Positions 1 through 11,306 of a stretch of DNA of 64,000 nucleotides are shown here, piece by piece. The notes under the pieces were generated by a model, which was not told the origin of the DNA, searched no databases, and saw nothing but the letters and a program-made list of their open reading frames with translations. The stretch spans positions 435,533 to 499,532 of the forward strand of contig BLZA01000057.1 of the NCBI GenBank assembly GCA_013423385.1, in the 5' to 3' direction. This DNA is from Naganishia liquefaciens. Lineage: Eukaryota > Basidiomycota > Tremellomycetes > Filobasidiales > Filobasidiaceae. A program made the translations under genes and the position numbers. Within the stretch, counting starts at the first letter, position 1, and each line of letters opens with the position of its first letter.

Positions 1-312
1 ATGAGACCGAAAGGTACGGGCGTACTGGAAAGCTTAGGGCATCGGGGACGATAGTTTGCTGCATTCAGAGCATGATCATGCTCGGTGTCCGCCGCATAAG
101 ATTTCGTCGAACGTTTCGGACAACGAGTTCGCTGGCCTGAAACAGATCCTAAATTGCGGATGGCCGGATTCCTTTTGTGTTTCGATCATCCGAGCGAGGC
201 GCCATTCCCCTGCCCATCATCCCAGACGCGCATCACTGAAGACGACGTGTCCAAAGCCGAGCTTGGCCAGATTGACCATCCTCAGACAAAACTCAACCTT
301 TCCGACGCAACA
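1..312. other. Gene-free left edge
   Basis: No supported gene. Short open frames here lie opposite or downstream of the hydrolase gene and match no family I recognise. It is the 3' flank of that gene. Confidence 0.5.
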
Positions 313-1613
313 CTACGCCCCGTCCCTCCCCCTCGCAAACGCGACAGCCTCGAGAACGCTCGCGCATACGTCCAACCCAATCTCATAAAACGCCTCATTC
401 GTAACGGGATTAAACATCCCAATGTGCGCCGCCACTTCGTCTTCCGGGACGGTGCTTTGCGAGGGACGCCAGCAGGGGGAGAGAGGATGCGTCGAGGCGG
501 GAAGGATGCAAAATGTTCGCGGTTGTGGGTGATTTGCAGAGGCGGGGATGAGGGTGTAGTAGCTTCGAGCACGATATGATCAGCATCCCGAGTCCGAGGT
601 GAAAAGCCAAGCAGACTCACTTGCGAAAGACAATTCGATCGACACCCTCCGTTCCGCTAGCCAATTCTCCAACGCCATCCAGCCGTTCCTTCATCCCGCG
701 CGAATCCCATAAGTTCTTGAGCCAGACAGCATGCTCGACAATCCATTGATATCCGCCAAGAAAGTCCTGACGGCGGTAGTACGCTGCCGCGGAGGCGGTC
801 GTGATAAGGGCCGCCGACGCAATGGTTTTAAGAGATGGTAATGACCAGGCGGGGCTCGTTGTGTCAGGCGGTGGTGTTGTCTCCGGGGCGTTTTTCTGTG
901 AGGTTGAATTCCGAGCCGGTTCTTTGGACTTGGTTTCCGTGGGAGGCTTTCCGTTGGTGCTGCTGTTAAATAGCCCGCCCAGTGCACCTCCGATACCCAG
1001 TCCGCCAACAACGTTTCGCGCCATCTCCACATGTCCGGCATACTTTGTCAACCCATTCTTGAAGACGAATGGGTGGAGTCCGAGATATGGCGTATCGAAC
1101 GCAATCAACGCGATAACCCTCGGCCACATCGGATGGCTGTTGGGATCCGCTGAAGCCGGCACACTGGAAGAGTTCGAACTGGACCGCTTGATTCCGATGG
1201 CCGCGTCGGCGATCAAGAGCCCGCCCATGCTGTGTCCACAGAGCACGACTTTTGCACGGCTTTGCGTCGCAGATTCAAGCGCGACGGTTTCCCCCGTGAG
1301 CCATTCCACGAATCGGTCTGTCGCTGCTTGCTATCCTGGCCGTCAACAGAAATCCAACGGAGGAGAGACGAAGAACGTACGAGTTCGCCCTTGGTCTCAA
1401 ATACGGGGAATACTTTGCTTTCGACGAATACCTTCTCTCCCGAATCGAGCGCCGCGAGAGATTCCTGGACGACATGGCGTAGCCTGTCGGGGAATTGCTC
1501 AAAAGTGACATCGGTACCTTTGAAGCTTTGAGAAACCGAGTCAATGCAAGTAATCGACGGATGGGGGTCGAAACGCACCCGTGGACGTAGACTATCAGGA
1601 GTGATTCCGGCAT
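313..1613 (-). CDS. Alpha/beta hydrolase (DUF676-like serine hydrolase)
   Basis: Four exons on the minus strand: 1579-1613, 1381-1525, 621-1330, 313-562 (379 aa). The introns have GTGCGT, GTACGT and GTGAGT donors. The protein opens MPESLLIVYVHG and continues FKGTDVTFEQFP, the oxyanion-hole region of fungal DUF676-type hydrolases. The nucleophile elbow is GHSMGG near residue 80, followed by the conserved VIALIAFDTPYLG. The C-terminal exon carries EDEVAAHIGMFNPVTNEAFY, a tail seen in fungal relatives. The substrate is unknown; family members are lipid or ester hydrolases. There is no clear signal peptide. An in-frame ATG at 1667 would add 18 residues; I prefer 1613 because conservation starts there. 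The gene is divergent from cyanase. Fold and exon structure are well supported; function is inferred only at family level. Confidence 0.85.
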
Positions 1614-1899
1614 GATGAACGATGGAGCGGTGGCTGACGGGAAGCAGGCTGAGGGTCTATAAGACATGGAATGTGCTCAACTTTATCACTCCCCTCGTAC
1701 ACCTCATTTCCCCCCAATTTCAAGCCAAAATGTGATTTTCCCTCAATTTTACTCGCTATTTACATCCCGGTTGCTCGGCCGTCGGACATACCCGATCTCG
1801 TCGAGCCCGTTCGGGGCCTGTCAGTACATATATATATAGCCTCCAAGTGCTCTGCCGCGGTCGCCCGCGTCCTCTCGTTTGCATTCTACAACTCTCCCA
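1614..1899. promoter_or_regulatory. Divergent promoter with TATA element
   Basis: A 286-bp gap separates the start codons of the hydrolase (minus) and cyanase (plus). A run of alternating TA at about 1827-1839 lies some 60-70 nt upstream of the cyanase ATG and is a plausible TATA box for it. CT-rich stretches (about 1675-1750) flank it. Confidence 0.5.
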
Positions 1900-2875
1900 A
1901 TGGACGCCAACAGATCCACGACATCGCCCCTCGCCGGACTCCCCTCGGCATGCCACGTCCTCCTCGACGCAAAAGCTAAAAAAGGCACGTCCCATTCACC
2001 CCTCTACCGTCCGGTGGTGATACGCGCTGACGATTCCCCTCGAAAGGCCTCACGTTTGAGCAGATTTCTGAGCAGATTGGGAAGCCCGAGGTATGGACTG
2101 CCGCGCTCTTCTACGGCCAGGCCAAGGTATGTCTTCTCTTCATGTCTGCGGTCATTCGTTTCGCTAATATGGAATGGATGATTCAGCCGGACGAAGAGAC
2201 ACTCCAGAAGCTCGCGCAAGTGCTGGATATTTTCCCTGAAGTCCTGCAAGATGGTCTCGGAGGGAGCTACGTTGTACACAGGGGTGAATCGTGGACATGG
2301 CCTCCCAAGGTTCGTCTTTGTTCTGCGTCGGAGAACGAGCATCAGGATGTCGACCATTGCGTAGGATCCAGTCTTGTATCGGCTTTACGAGGTGTTGGTC
2401 GTATACGGCGTAGGTGTTCGGTTTGACGTTTCATTCCGATGTTTGGTGCTGATCAGGTGGACAGTATTCGTACAAGGCCCTGATTGCTGAAAAGGTATGT
2501 CCACCTGAAATCGTGTCAATCGACCATGCATCAAGTAATCGACAACCTTCTTGCCCCTCCGCTTCTCCCTATCGACTCACTCACTCGTGATTCCCACCCT
2601 TCACCAATCCCTTCTCGCTTCTCTACTTGCTTTCCTTCCTGCGACTTTCGCCAACACAGTTCGGAGACGGCATCATGTCCGCCATCGACTTCCGTACCTC
2701 TGTCAAACGCAAGGCGGACCCGAAAGGCGATCGAGTGGTTATCACCATGGATGGCAAGGTAAGTCGCGCGTGACGAGTGGTGAACAACAGGTAACTGATG
2801 AGGATGGGGCGATAGTTTTTGCCGTATTCGCTGACGGGTGAGGGGAATGCTTGGTCGAGGGAATCGGATGCTTGA
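1900..2875 (+). CDS. cynS: Cyanate lyase (cyanase)
   Basis: Catalyses bicarbonate-dependent breakdown of cyanate to ammonia and CO2. Seven exons: 1900-1984, 2047-2126, 2187-2309, 2365-2409, 2465-2494, 2660-2758, 2816-2875 (173 aa, close to the usual ~155-160). The N-terminal helical domain reads [20 protein letters not shown]. The catalytic domain reads [11 protein letters not shown] then [11 protein letters not shown], holding the family's Arg, Glu and Ser active-site residues. The protein ends shortly after DGKFLPYSL, as in fungal cyanases. Intron 1 (1985-2046) must start with GC: only a GC donor joins AAAAAAG to GCCTCACG in frame, giving KKGLTFEQ, and a CTGAC branch site precedes the acceptor. 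No targeting signal is seen, so cytosolic. Confidence 0.95.
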
Positions 2876-3339
2876 GATGGGTGGATTTTTGGAAATCACG
2901 AAGATGAAAAGTGCAAGAGGGCGTTAGCGAGGAGGTTGTAAGTAATAAAAAAAGAACGGAGTTGTCAATAGCATGCAAGAACGAATTATGAACCCGAGAT
3001 ACAGGTTGGATACGTGAATGCGCTCAGGGCAGATTGCTGCGGGATGTGACTTGAAACTTGAAAGGCTGATATACAGTCGCCCGGGGCTTTGACGTTGGTA
3101 ACAACTAACAGCTATGCGAGAAGTCGAAGTGCTCCTCGCTCCAATTTTCTTTGTCAACCGTACTGAGCGGAGCACAGAGATTTTCAGAAACGGGCACCAA
3201 CCTGCATTCTTGGAGAAGCAATTAGTTGTTGGTCATCGAGGGCCGCCCGCCCCAAACTTTGTGATGCTTCAATTGCTCGATGGAAGAGAAAGATCTGAGA
3301 CCGCATGGGTAGACGAGCGGTTCTCACGAACAGGCTCAC
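2876..3339. other. Gene-free 3' flank of cyanase leading into the repeat array
   Basis: No gene recognised. The sequence becomes repeat-like near 3340. Confidence 0.5.
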
Positions 3340-3473
3340 TAATTTGAGATCGGATAAGCGCGGATCCCGATGGGAGGGGTGAGGTACCACCACAGAACGC
3401 TCACTAGGGGTTGCAAGAGGGTCACTGAACAGCATACAACGGGCAGCTTTTTGTAGAAAAAAAAAGCGCTCGG

Positions 3474-3977
3474 TGAGAAACAGCGTTTGAACCCGATCCG
3501 CCACGGTGAGATCGCTGCAAGCACGAATGCCAATGAGCGCGCCCATCAATCATGACAAAAGGCTTATTTGGGATACTCTTGGGTCTTTGAAAGATGACTA
3601 CGCCGGTAGGCCTGGTGTGCAGAAGGCGCGCTCATTGGCAAACAACGTGGGCGCGTGCGCGTGTACCATGAGATTGTTTGAAGTGCGGATCCCGGTGGGC
3701 GCAGTTGTGAATCATGACGGTGTGCATCTTCAAGGAAGTAGAAGAGAATGCAAAGATGACTACGTCGGTTGACCTACTGTGCTGGCACCGCGCTCATCGG
3801 GAATCATCAGTTGCGCGAGATCCGCCATCGTAAAGTCGCGCCAAGAGCGGATTTCGCCTAACGCGTTGATGGACCGTGACAGAATGCAAACTGGAGATAG
3901 CCATAATGCCGAGCAGATGGATACGACGGTCGGCATCTTCTACTGGAACCGCGCTCAGTGGGAATCGGCGTTTCCGC
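3474..3977 (+). repeat. Segmental duplication, copy 1 (offset 2,020 bp)
   Basis: About three array units match 5494-5997 with no indels at a constant offset of 2,020 bp. Over the first ~350 bp I count only a handful of mismatches; divergence rises towards the end. This is far higher identity than between neighbouring units, so a block of units was copied recently within the array. Confidence 0.85.
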
Positions 3978-5493
3978 TCGAGTTGCCACCGGAAGATCTC
4001 TCCAACGCGCGCACTGCAATGAACGCGCTGATTAATCATGGTAAAAGGCTCACTTGGGATACTCTCAGGTCTTTGAGAGATGACTAGGACGGCAGGCTTG
4101 TTGTACAGAGACCGTATTCATTGGGAAACAGCATTGTCGTGTGTGTGGGTGCACCATAAGATTGCGCATTCCGACTGACGCGCTCATAAATCATGGCAAA
4201 GAGCGGATTGGTAATGGTATTGGAGCTCAAGGAGACGAATGCGGCGGTGATCATTTGCTTATGAGACAGCGTTCGGTCGCACACAGCATTGCCGTGTAAT
4301 TCGCCACCATCAGATTGCCTAAAAAGCGCTCCGCAGGAGCGCGCCAATACATTATGGCAGGATGCCTGCTGGGGACAGTCCCGCAGTCTGGGGAAAACGA
4401 ATGCGACAGTCTCGTCGCTGTGCGGGGAGCTCAGTCGCTGGAAATCCGCGTTTCTGCTTGATTCGCGTCCCCGCAGGACCACTTCAGGAGCGGATCCCAT
4501 CGAACGCGCGAAGCAATGATACTGGCGCCGCATTCAGTGGCAAACAGCACTTAGGTGGGATTCGCCGCCGCGAGACCACTCCAAGCGCGGTTGCCATTGA
4601 ATGCGCGAATGGGTCATGACAAACAGTATACCGTCAGTTGTACTAGACTTGAACAACATGATTGCGACGGTAGCCATGTGATACCGGCGCCGCATTCGAT
4701 GGCAAACAGCAATTAAGTGGGGTTCGCCACCGTGAAATCACTCCAAGCGCGGTTGCCGTTGAATGCGCGAATGGTTCATCAAAAGCAGCATACCGTCAGT
4801 TGTATTAGACCTCAACAACATGATTGCGACGGTCGCCATGTGATACCGGCGCCGCATTCATTGGCAAACATCATTACCACGGGATTCGCCACCGTGAAAC
4901 GTCTCCAAGCGCGGTTGCCGTTGAATGCGCCAATGGGTCATCAAAAGGAGCATATCCTCAGTTGTATTAGGCGTGAACAACATGATTGCGACGGTCGCCA
5001 TGTGGTACCGGCGCCGCATTCATTGGCAAACATCATTACCACGGGATTCGCCACCGTGAAACGTCTCCAAGCGCGGTTGCCGTTGAATGCGCGAATGGGT
5101 CATCAAAAGGAGCATATCCTCAGTTGTATTAGGCGTGAACAACATGATTGCGACGGTCGCCATGTGGTACTGACGCCGCATTCAGTGGCAAACATCATTA
5201 CCACGGGATTCGCCACCGTGGAACCACTCCAAGCGCGGTTGCCTTTGAATGCGCCAATGGGTCATGAAAAACAGAAAAGGGACACAGAAGAGAACATGAC
5301 AGTTAGCCTTTTGTACAACAACCGCGTTCATTGAGAAATCAGCGTTCGAGCCCGATTCGCCACCGTAAGACTGGCATAAGCGCGGATATCGCTGGGCGCG
5401 GTGGTCAATCTTGGTCAAATGCTCATCTGGGATAATCTTGGGTATTTGAGAGACGGGTACGACGGTCAGCTTTGTGACAAGAGCGACGCCCAC

Positions 5494-5997
5494 TGAGAAA
5501 CAGCGTTTGAACCCGATCCGCCACGGTGAGATCGCTGCAAGCACGAATGCCAATGAGCGCGCCCATCAATCATAGCAAAAGGCTTATTTGGGATACTCTT
5601 GGGTCTTTGAAAGATGACTACGCCGGTAGGCCTGGTGTGCAGAAGGCGCGCTCATTGGCAAACAACGTGGGCGCGTGCGCGTGTACCATGAGATTGCTTG
5701 AAGTGCGGATCCCGGTGGGCGCAGTTGTGAATCATGACGGTGTGCATCTTCAAGGAAGTAGAAGAGAATGCAAAGATGACTACGTCGGTTGACCTACTGT
5801 GCTGGCACCGCGCTCATCGGGAATCATCAGTTGAGCCGGATCCGCCATCGTAAAGTCGCGCCAAGAGCGGATTTCGCCTAACGCGTTGATGGACCGTGAC
5901 AGAATGCAAACTGGAGATAGCCACAATGCCCAAGAGATGAATGAGACGGTCGACATCTTCTACTGGATCCGCGCTGATTGGGAATCGACGTTTCTGC
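5494..5997 (+). repeat. Segmental duplication, copy 2 (offset 2,020 bp)
   Basis: Partner of 3474-3977. It forms the right edge of the 162-bp array; similarity stops at about 5997, where unrelated sequence begins. Confidence 0.85.
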
Positions 5998-6005
5998 GTG
6001 ACATG

Positions 6006-7289
6006 GTTAATCCCTTTTCCCCCTTCGCCTTGCGCTTAAGAGATTCCTCTTAATCGCTCACCCTCCTTCTGCTCCAACGAGCTCGTGGCCATGTCTGTTG
6101 CGTACAAGTATATATTTGCCCTTGTTGTTGAGTGCGGCTCGTTGGAATGAGAGCTTGACAATCAATACATCATAAGAAGTTTTTTTTATTCTCGAGATTG
6201 ATACTGTTGAGCTTGGATTCCACGTCCAAAATGCTGACAAGGGTGTAACGCATGGTCAAGAGATCGGGAACTTCAAGGTGATTTCCGCTTCGACTACCGG
6301 CTCGATGAAATGTTTGAAGTCTGTCATGCAGTCGTCCGTAGCTTCCGATAGAAGCGGACGTAAGGAAAGAATATTTGAGGGTTGACTGCGGTAGTGGTAT
6401 CACAGCACAGATCAACGTGTGACAGTTACAGTGCGTTCGACTCAACTTTCGGTGTAGGTGTATTGATATCTGATTTCTCCTTGAAAAACCCAAGGATGCG
6501 CAAAATCCATATGTCACGACTTCGAGTCATCCTTTCTAGCTTACCAGTGGACTTGTCTCTGTAGGAGGGGAGGTGCTGTTTGATCTTCAGGGTAAGAGAA
6601 GCTGCTCATGACGTGCGCTAGGGTATGGCTTCCTCTGCGGTATCCCTCTTGAAGTGTATGTGACGCCTTTAAGCAAGATGCTTGACTAGTGTTGCAGCTA
6701 TCATTCTGACAATCAAAATTTGTTCAAAGTTAACCAAGCTGCGCACATCAGACAAGAGCCAATGAGAACTCGCCCAGGGAGCGTTCGCCTTGATGTCATG
6801 AAAAGTAGGAGTACATACAGGAAGCCAGATTGAAGCCAAGGTTCACATCCTTTGAGACCGTGTATGGCTCTGTAGATGCTGATACGATCAGTTGTTCGAA
6901 AGAGCTCCGCAGTCCGCAGTGACACGCCTTGCTGGTCACCCCGAACAAATTAAATTCTGCTTTGAGCATGGGGAGTACCGCGGCTGCTTTCGCGCTTGCT
7001 AGAATTCTGTACCTGGCTGTGCAGTGAAAGGGAGGTTGTTCTTGCGATTAATCACTCTTGGTCTTGGAGCCCGGCGCGGCCTCTGCACTGTTTGGGTTCT
7101 CAAGATCATTTTGTCAGCGACTTCAGCTTATCTGGTCATCTTGGCAAAGTTCTGATCAATCGACGCCCCCGCCATGTGGTCCAGTTTTGATAAGCTGTCA
7201 GAACCCCTGTATCCATCCCTTCTTAATCGATCCAGACCAACCCTTTCGTTTCCCAGGGCAGCACCTTTGTTGTATGAGACCTGGTTTCG
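6006..7289. other. Gene-free interval
   Basis: About 1.3 kb with no recognisable coding exon or repeat unit. Open frames of 60-115 codons on both strands look random. It may hold the upstream region of the membrane-protein gene starting near 7290. Confidence 0.45.
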
Positions 7290-8967
7290 ATGACCAACGA
7301 TGGTATCCCTTTGATTCACGGGCGACCCGTTCAGTGTCGGTGTTTGTGATAGCTGGGCATTCGGCATTTTGAGTCAAGCAGCTGGCGAGCGTTTGTTGTG
7401 TAGCGGGTAACCCATGGGCCAGTCACTTACGAAGTAGATACTTCTTCTTCCCTTCTTGGCACTCGCCCAGGCACTTACTCTTAAAGTTCACCAGAGAGGA
7501 AATTCAGAAGCCTGAAGAACCAAAGTACACCGTTGGACCATGGCAGGGTGCGGTCGTTATGATGGTGGGCACAACGCTTTGGCTCGGATCGATGAAACAT
7601 TTGCCGCCTGAAGCGTATGCATTTTATCTGATTTGGTCACGAGCGACAATGATCGGGATTCTGTGAGACTCGAGGACGCCGAAGTCGTGATAGTGCTGAC
7701 TGGTCCGGACAAAGATGCGTGATTGGGCATCGAATGTGGCAAGCTTGGATGTATAACCGGGCTGTCGAAGTATGGAACGCGAAACAAACAGCTGCCAAGA
7801 AGAACAAAGGGCCAAACCCGGGCGAGACTGAGTTTTCACGAAAATTGTAAGTCCCGCTTCGATAGAAGGGATGCGTACTGATGGTGCTCGCAGGGCCTTT
7901 TCGTACTGGGTAAAAATAACAAAGAGAGTCGTCTGAATGCTGCTTACACCTCACAGGATGTGGCATCTCGCGCACATCCTAGCGGTGAGGCGGAACCTCA
8001 AGATTTCGTGCGACGCTGCTGACTCCTCGCCAGCGTTCTTATCGACCCACCTGGTGCAGCCTCGCTTGTTTCCTTTCCCCCTGGGTATTGCAGGACCAGA
8101 AAAGATGAACAGCATGTATTGGGAGAGCGGACTGCAACCTCAAGTGGTATGCCAATCGCAAAAGAGCATCTTGGCAAAGCGCTGACGTTCGTTACAGGGC
8201 CGCTTCAAAATCGGTGGCGTAAGTGAGCAGTCTCGCAGAGGTCGCGCCTTTCATCTCCCGCTTTACTGCAGGAATTCGACAAGAGAAAACGTGAAGCGGC
8301 GGTAAAGGCGATCAGCGAGGAAAGCAAGAAAAGGGACAAGGCGGCAAAGGAGCGAGGCGAGATATATGCCGAGAGGCGACGAGTGTAAGTTGAGCGGTGC
8401 AAAGGTGACGCTTCCTGACGGGCTTTCAGCATCGAACATCGTATCTGGCATATCAAGATTATCAGCTCGATTCTGGTCTTGGCTTTCTGCAAGTATATTT
8501 TTCCTTCTTCAAAACCAAGCTAACTCCCCCACAGTCAGCAAACGCGTCGCGCTCCTGGCGCTGGTCCCCCTCATGTACTCTATTTTCCGCCACGAGATGG
8601 AAGCACTTCTCGAGGGCAAACACAGTACCTACGTTCATCCGAAAAAAGCAAGAGCGCTCAAAATCAACCAGGCGCCCGATGGGGAGCCCGGTATGGCCAT
8701 GTCTTACCTATACCAACCAGGTACGTCAATGCATATCCGCCGAAGCACCGCTAACCCCGCGAAGATGGCAAAGGTCTGAAAAAACTCGGCGTCGCGCCTA
8801 TTCTCGAGAATGCGCCTGTCTTGATGACTTCAGCCGATCCAAAATACGCTGGTCCTGGCATCAAGGAAAAGACGGTTCCGACATGGTTCAAGTACGCCTC
8901 GGATAGCAGTAGCAGGAGCAGGGGCACAAGTGCAGGTGACACCGAAAAGGAAGCAGAGAAGAAGTGA
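7290..8967 (+). CDS. Uncharacterised multi-pass membrane protein
   Basis: I do not recognise the family. Exons with consistent phase: 7290-7302, 7404-7662, 7715-7846, 7894-7909, 7957-7984, 8034-8146, 8198-8218, 8272-8384, 8430-8488, 8535-8720, 8765-8967 (380 aa). Hydrophobic stretches occur in exon 2 (GAVVMMVGTTLWLG, then YAFYLIWSRATMIGIL) and around exons 9-10 (IISSILVLAF and VALLALVPLMYSIF), separated by a basic helical region (EFDKRKREAAVKAISEES). The tail is hydrophilic and ends EKEAEKK. Several exons are tiny (16, 28, 21 nt). The intron after 8488 needs a GC donor (CT|GCAAGT) with acceptor CCCCACAG to keep frame. The first exon (13 nt) is tentative; from 7404 onward the chain is well supported. 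It is convergent with UBA2, with 25 bp between stops. Confidence 0.6.
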
Positions 8968-8992
8968 TGGGTAGCTCTAAATGTCATGTCAT

Positions 8993-11306
8993 CTAAAGGA
9001 TTTCTATGTCATCATCACTGTCATAGACCATTTGCGCGGAAGCCTTGTCAGTGCCTGATGGCACGTCCGACTTCTTGGCACGCTTCGCTTCAGACACTGC
9101 TTCGTCTTCTGGCGCTGATCTTTTCTGTCCAACGATCTGGGGAGGAGGTGGTGATGGCGGAAGTGCCTTTGCCTTGACGGCCTTTTTCGGTATCTCTGGT
9201 ACGCTTGCCTGCAGCTCGTACGATTTGTCGTTTGGCCTGGAGGGAGATCAGCAAATGTCCCTGGATTGCTTCGTGACGCCACTCACGGTTTGCACAGGGG
9301 GAACGCAATGTTGGCAAAAACATTGTCTTCATCTACGACCGTCAACATCATGCCGCGCGAGACATTCATCTCGGCCAATGTCTTTCCGTGATTATCATCG
9401 TCATCGGGCGACGAAAGCTCTCTGTTTCCCTCAAACACTGAAAACTCCATGTCCTCTCCTTCATCATTCGTCTTCCAGCCGAGCCATTCCCTGACAATCT
9501 CGTTGACAAACGTGCCGAGCGTCATTTTTGCCGGGTCGCAAGCAAGCGGAATGTAAACGTCTTGACAAACTCCGCAACTCGGCTCGGGTGGCTGCGTGAC
9601 AAAGCTACCGAGCGGTCGAGCTGGGTCTGCCTTGAGGAAGACATTGGTGGCCTTCGACCAGTCATTTTGCAGGATGTTGATGGCACGAATGACGATGAAG
9701 CCGGCAATGATGGCGTTGGTAGTGGCAATGGCGGGAATAATGTTGCCTGCCATTTGCTTGACTTCGAATCGCGTTTTTGTGGGGATCCGGTAGGCGATAG
9801 CACGAAGGTTGGCTGTCGCGAGAACGAAATCTAGCGTGTCGGAATCGTCCTTGTCGAATGCGAGGGGAATCTCGGGATGCGAAATGGCTCGTGCCGAAAG
9901 GCGGTTGCAGCTGAAAGATTATCAGAAAGGTCCCGCGAGGGAATCGGTCACTCACCTGTCGATAAACAGCTCGAGATTGTCCTTGACACTGAGTTCTCGC
10001 TGATCCTTGAGACCTGCCGTCTTGGCCACTTCGGCAGGAGGCTTCTGCACTCCGTTGGGACCGTTCTCTCCAGTCTTTCCATTCTCCGCCGCTGACGACT
10101 TGCCATTTACCGGTGCAGCCTTTCTTATAGGAGGAGTGACGAACGTTCCTGACATGATGGCCTCGTACTCGAGAGGCACAGGCTTGACCCGACCTTGAAC
10201 CTTCCACATGTCTTCCATCGATAAAAGTCGTTTGATGTCCTCGGAAAAGACCTGGAGGTAGAGATCAGCGAAGCCTACTACATTGATGAGCCCGACTCAC
10301 TTTTTCGAATACCCGTCGAGCGCCTTCCGTCTCGGACATTTTCTGCCTAACCTCTCGGAACGCCGCGGCCTCCTTTTTCAGGTTATCAATCTCCTCGGCT
10401 GAAGACGGATCAGCGAGGTTCCGAACCCGGCGCACGGAGCGTACCATTTTCACCATCAGCCTTGGCCTTTTCCAGCTCCGTCTCATCCCCAGCCTCGTCA
10501 TCCTCGCCAAATAATTTCCTGTGTATCCCTCAGCGGCGTTTCCCTAGGACAGACGCCACTCACCCGAAAAGATAGCTTTTCCCCCATACGATACAGTGAA
10601 TCGGCTCAGACGGCGTTGCACGAATCGTACACACGGGGAATGTCTTTGGCACGGGTTTCGCAATACAATCAAAGCATTCCGTTCGGCCCTTTGTATATCG
10701 AGAATGAGCGTTTACGATGGGCTCAACGGAGCGAGAGACGAACCTTTTGCATGGGAGTTACCTGTCCGAGGTATCCTTGCGTTCCAGATTCGATGAGCGG
10801 AACCCCTGCGGCGCAGCAGAGCCTGTTGACGTGCCGTCTTGCGTCTGCGAGAGATCAGGAGTTGTCCGGGTTCAGGGATAGGAAAACTTACCGAGATTAT
10901 CCAGAGCGCTAAGCACCAAGTCGAACCCTTTCATCCACTCGACGTCATTCTCGCTCTCTTTGATGTTTCCATGCCTCGCCCGGATTGCCACACCCTTGGC
11001 ATCAACGTCTGCGCTCCCCTGCGGCCCTGATCCGGGGTTGAAATGCCTCGCAAACGCCGCGGCCACGAGCGCCTTGCTCTTCTTGATATCAGCCTTGCGG
11101 AACAGGAATTGTCGATTCAAGTTGGACAAGTCAATCGTGTCGAGATCGATAATCTCAATGTTGCCGAACCCGACGAGGACGAGGTTCTTGAGCAGTTCGC
11201 AGCCGATGCCGCCTGCGCCGACAACGAGGAGTTTGGCAGAGCGGATGCGTGAGTAGGTTTCCGCGCCGAGGAGGGTTCGTGCGTAGGTGTCTCGGTTACC
11301 GGACAT
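8993..11306 (-). CDS. UBA2: SUMO-activating enzyme E1 subunit UBA2
   Basis: Catalytic half of the SUMO E1: adenylates SUMO with its AOS1 partner, then holds it as a thioester. Exons: 10892-11306, 10744-10844, 10564-10688, 10445-10518, 10301-10398, 9956-10251, 9287-9910, 8993-9236 (658 aa, normal for the family). Visible features: Rossmann nucleotide site [13 protein letters not shown] near residue 30, [18 protein letters not shown], the catalytic cysteine in [16 protein letters not shown], and the ubiquitin-like fold domain near the C-terminus ([14 protein letters not shown]). A basic KRAKK stretch suggests nuclear localisation. The extreme C-terminus DSDDDIEIL resembles a SUMO-interacting motif. 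The protein acts in the nucleus. A zinc-type CGVC motif (SCGVCQDV) lies in exon 7 as expected. Confidence 0.95.

Larger units (their letters stand above)
3340..6005 (+). repeat. Degenerate 162-bp tandem repeat array, about 16 units
   Basis: A diagnostic core (variants of CATGAC/CATGGC in an ATCATGACAAAAGG context) recurs at about 3551, 3713, 3875, 4037, 4192, 4353, then 4615, 4777, 4939, 5101, 5263, 5410, 5571, 5733 and 5895. Most steps are exactly 162 bp, with a few indel-shifted steps (155, 161, 147). A second anchor, GGGATTCGCC or close variants, falls at 4557, 4719, 4881, 5043 and 5205, again 162 apart. Units at 4557-5260 are most alike; the outer units are far more diverged. The period is a multiple of three, so one forward frame stays open from 4717 to 5334 (205 codons), but it resembles no protein family and the other units carry stops. 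I read it as a satellite-like non-coding array. No transposon ends were seen. Confidence 0.85.

Noticed and set aside
3340-6005. CRISPR-like array
   Set aside because: Repeats are contiguous 162-bp units without unique spacers, and the genome is eukaryotic.
2876-7289. Mobile element explaining the gene desert
   Set aside because: No terminal repeats, target-site duplications, transposase, reverse transcriptase or integrase motifs were seen on either strand.
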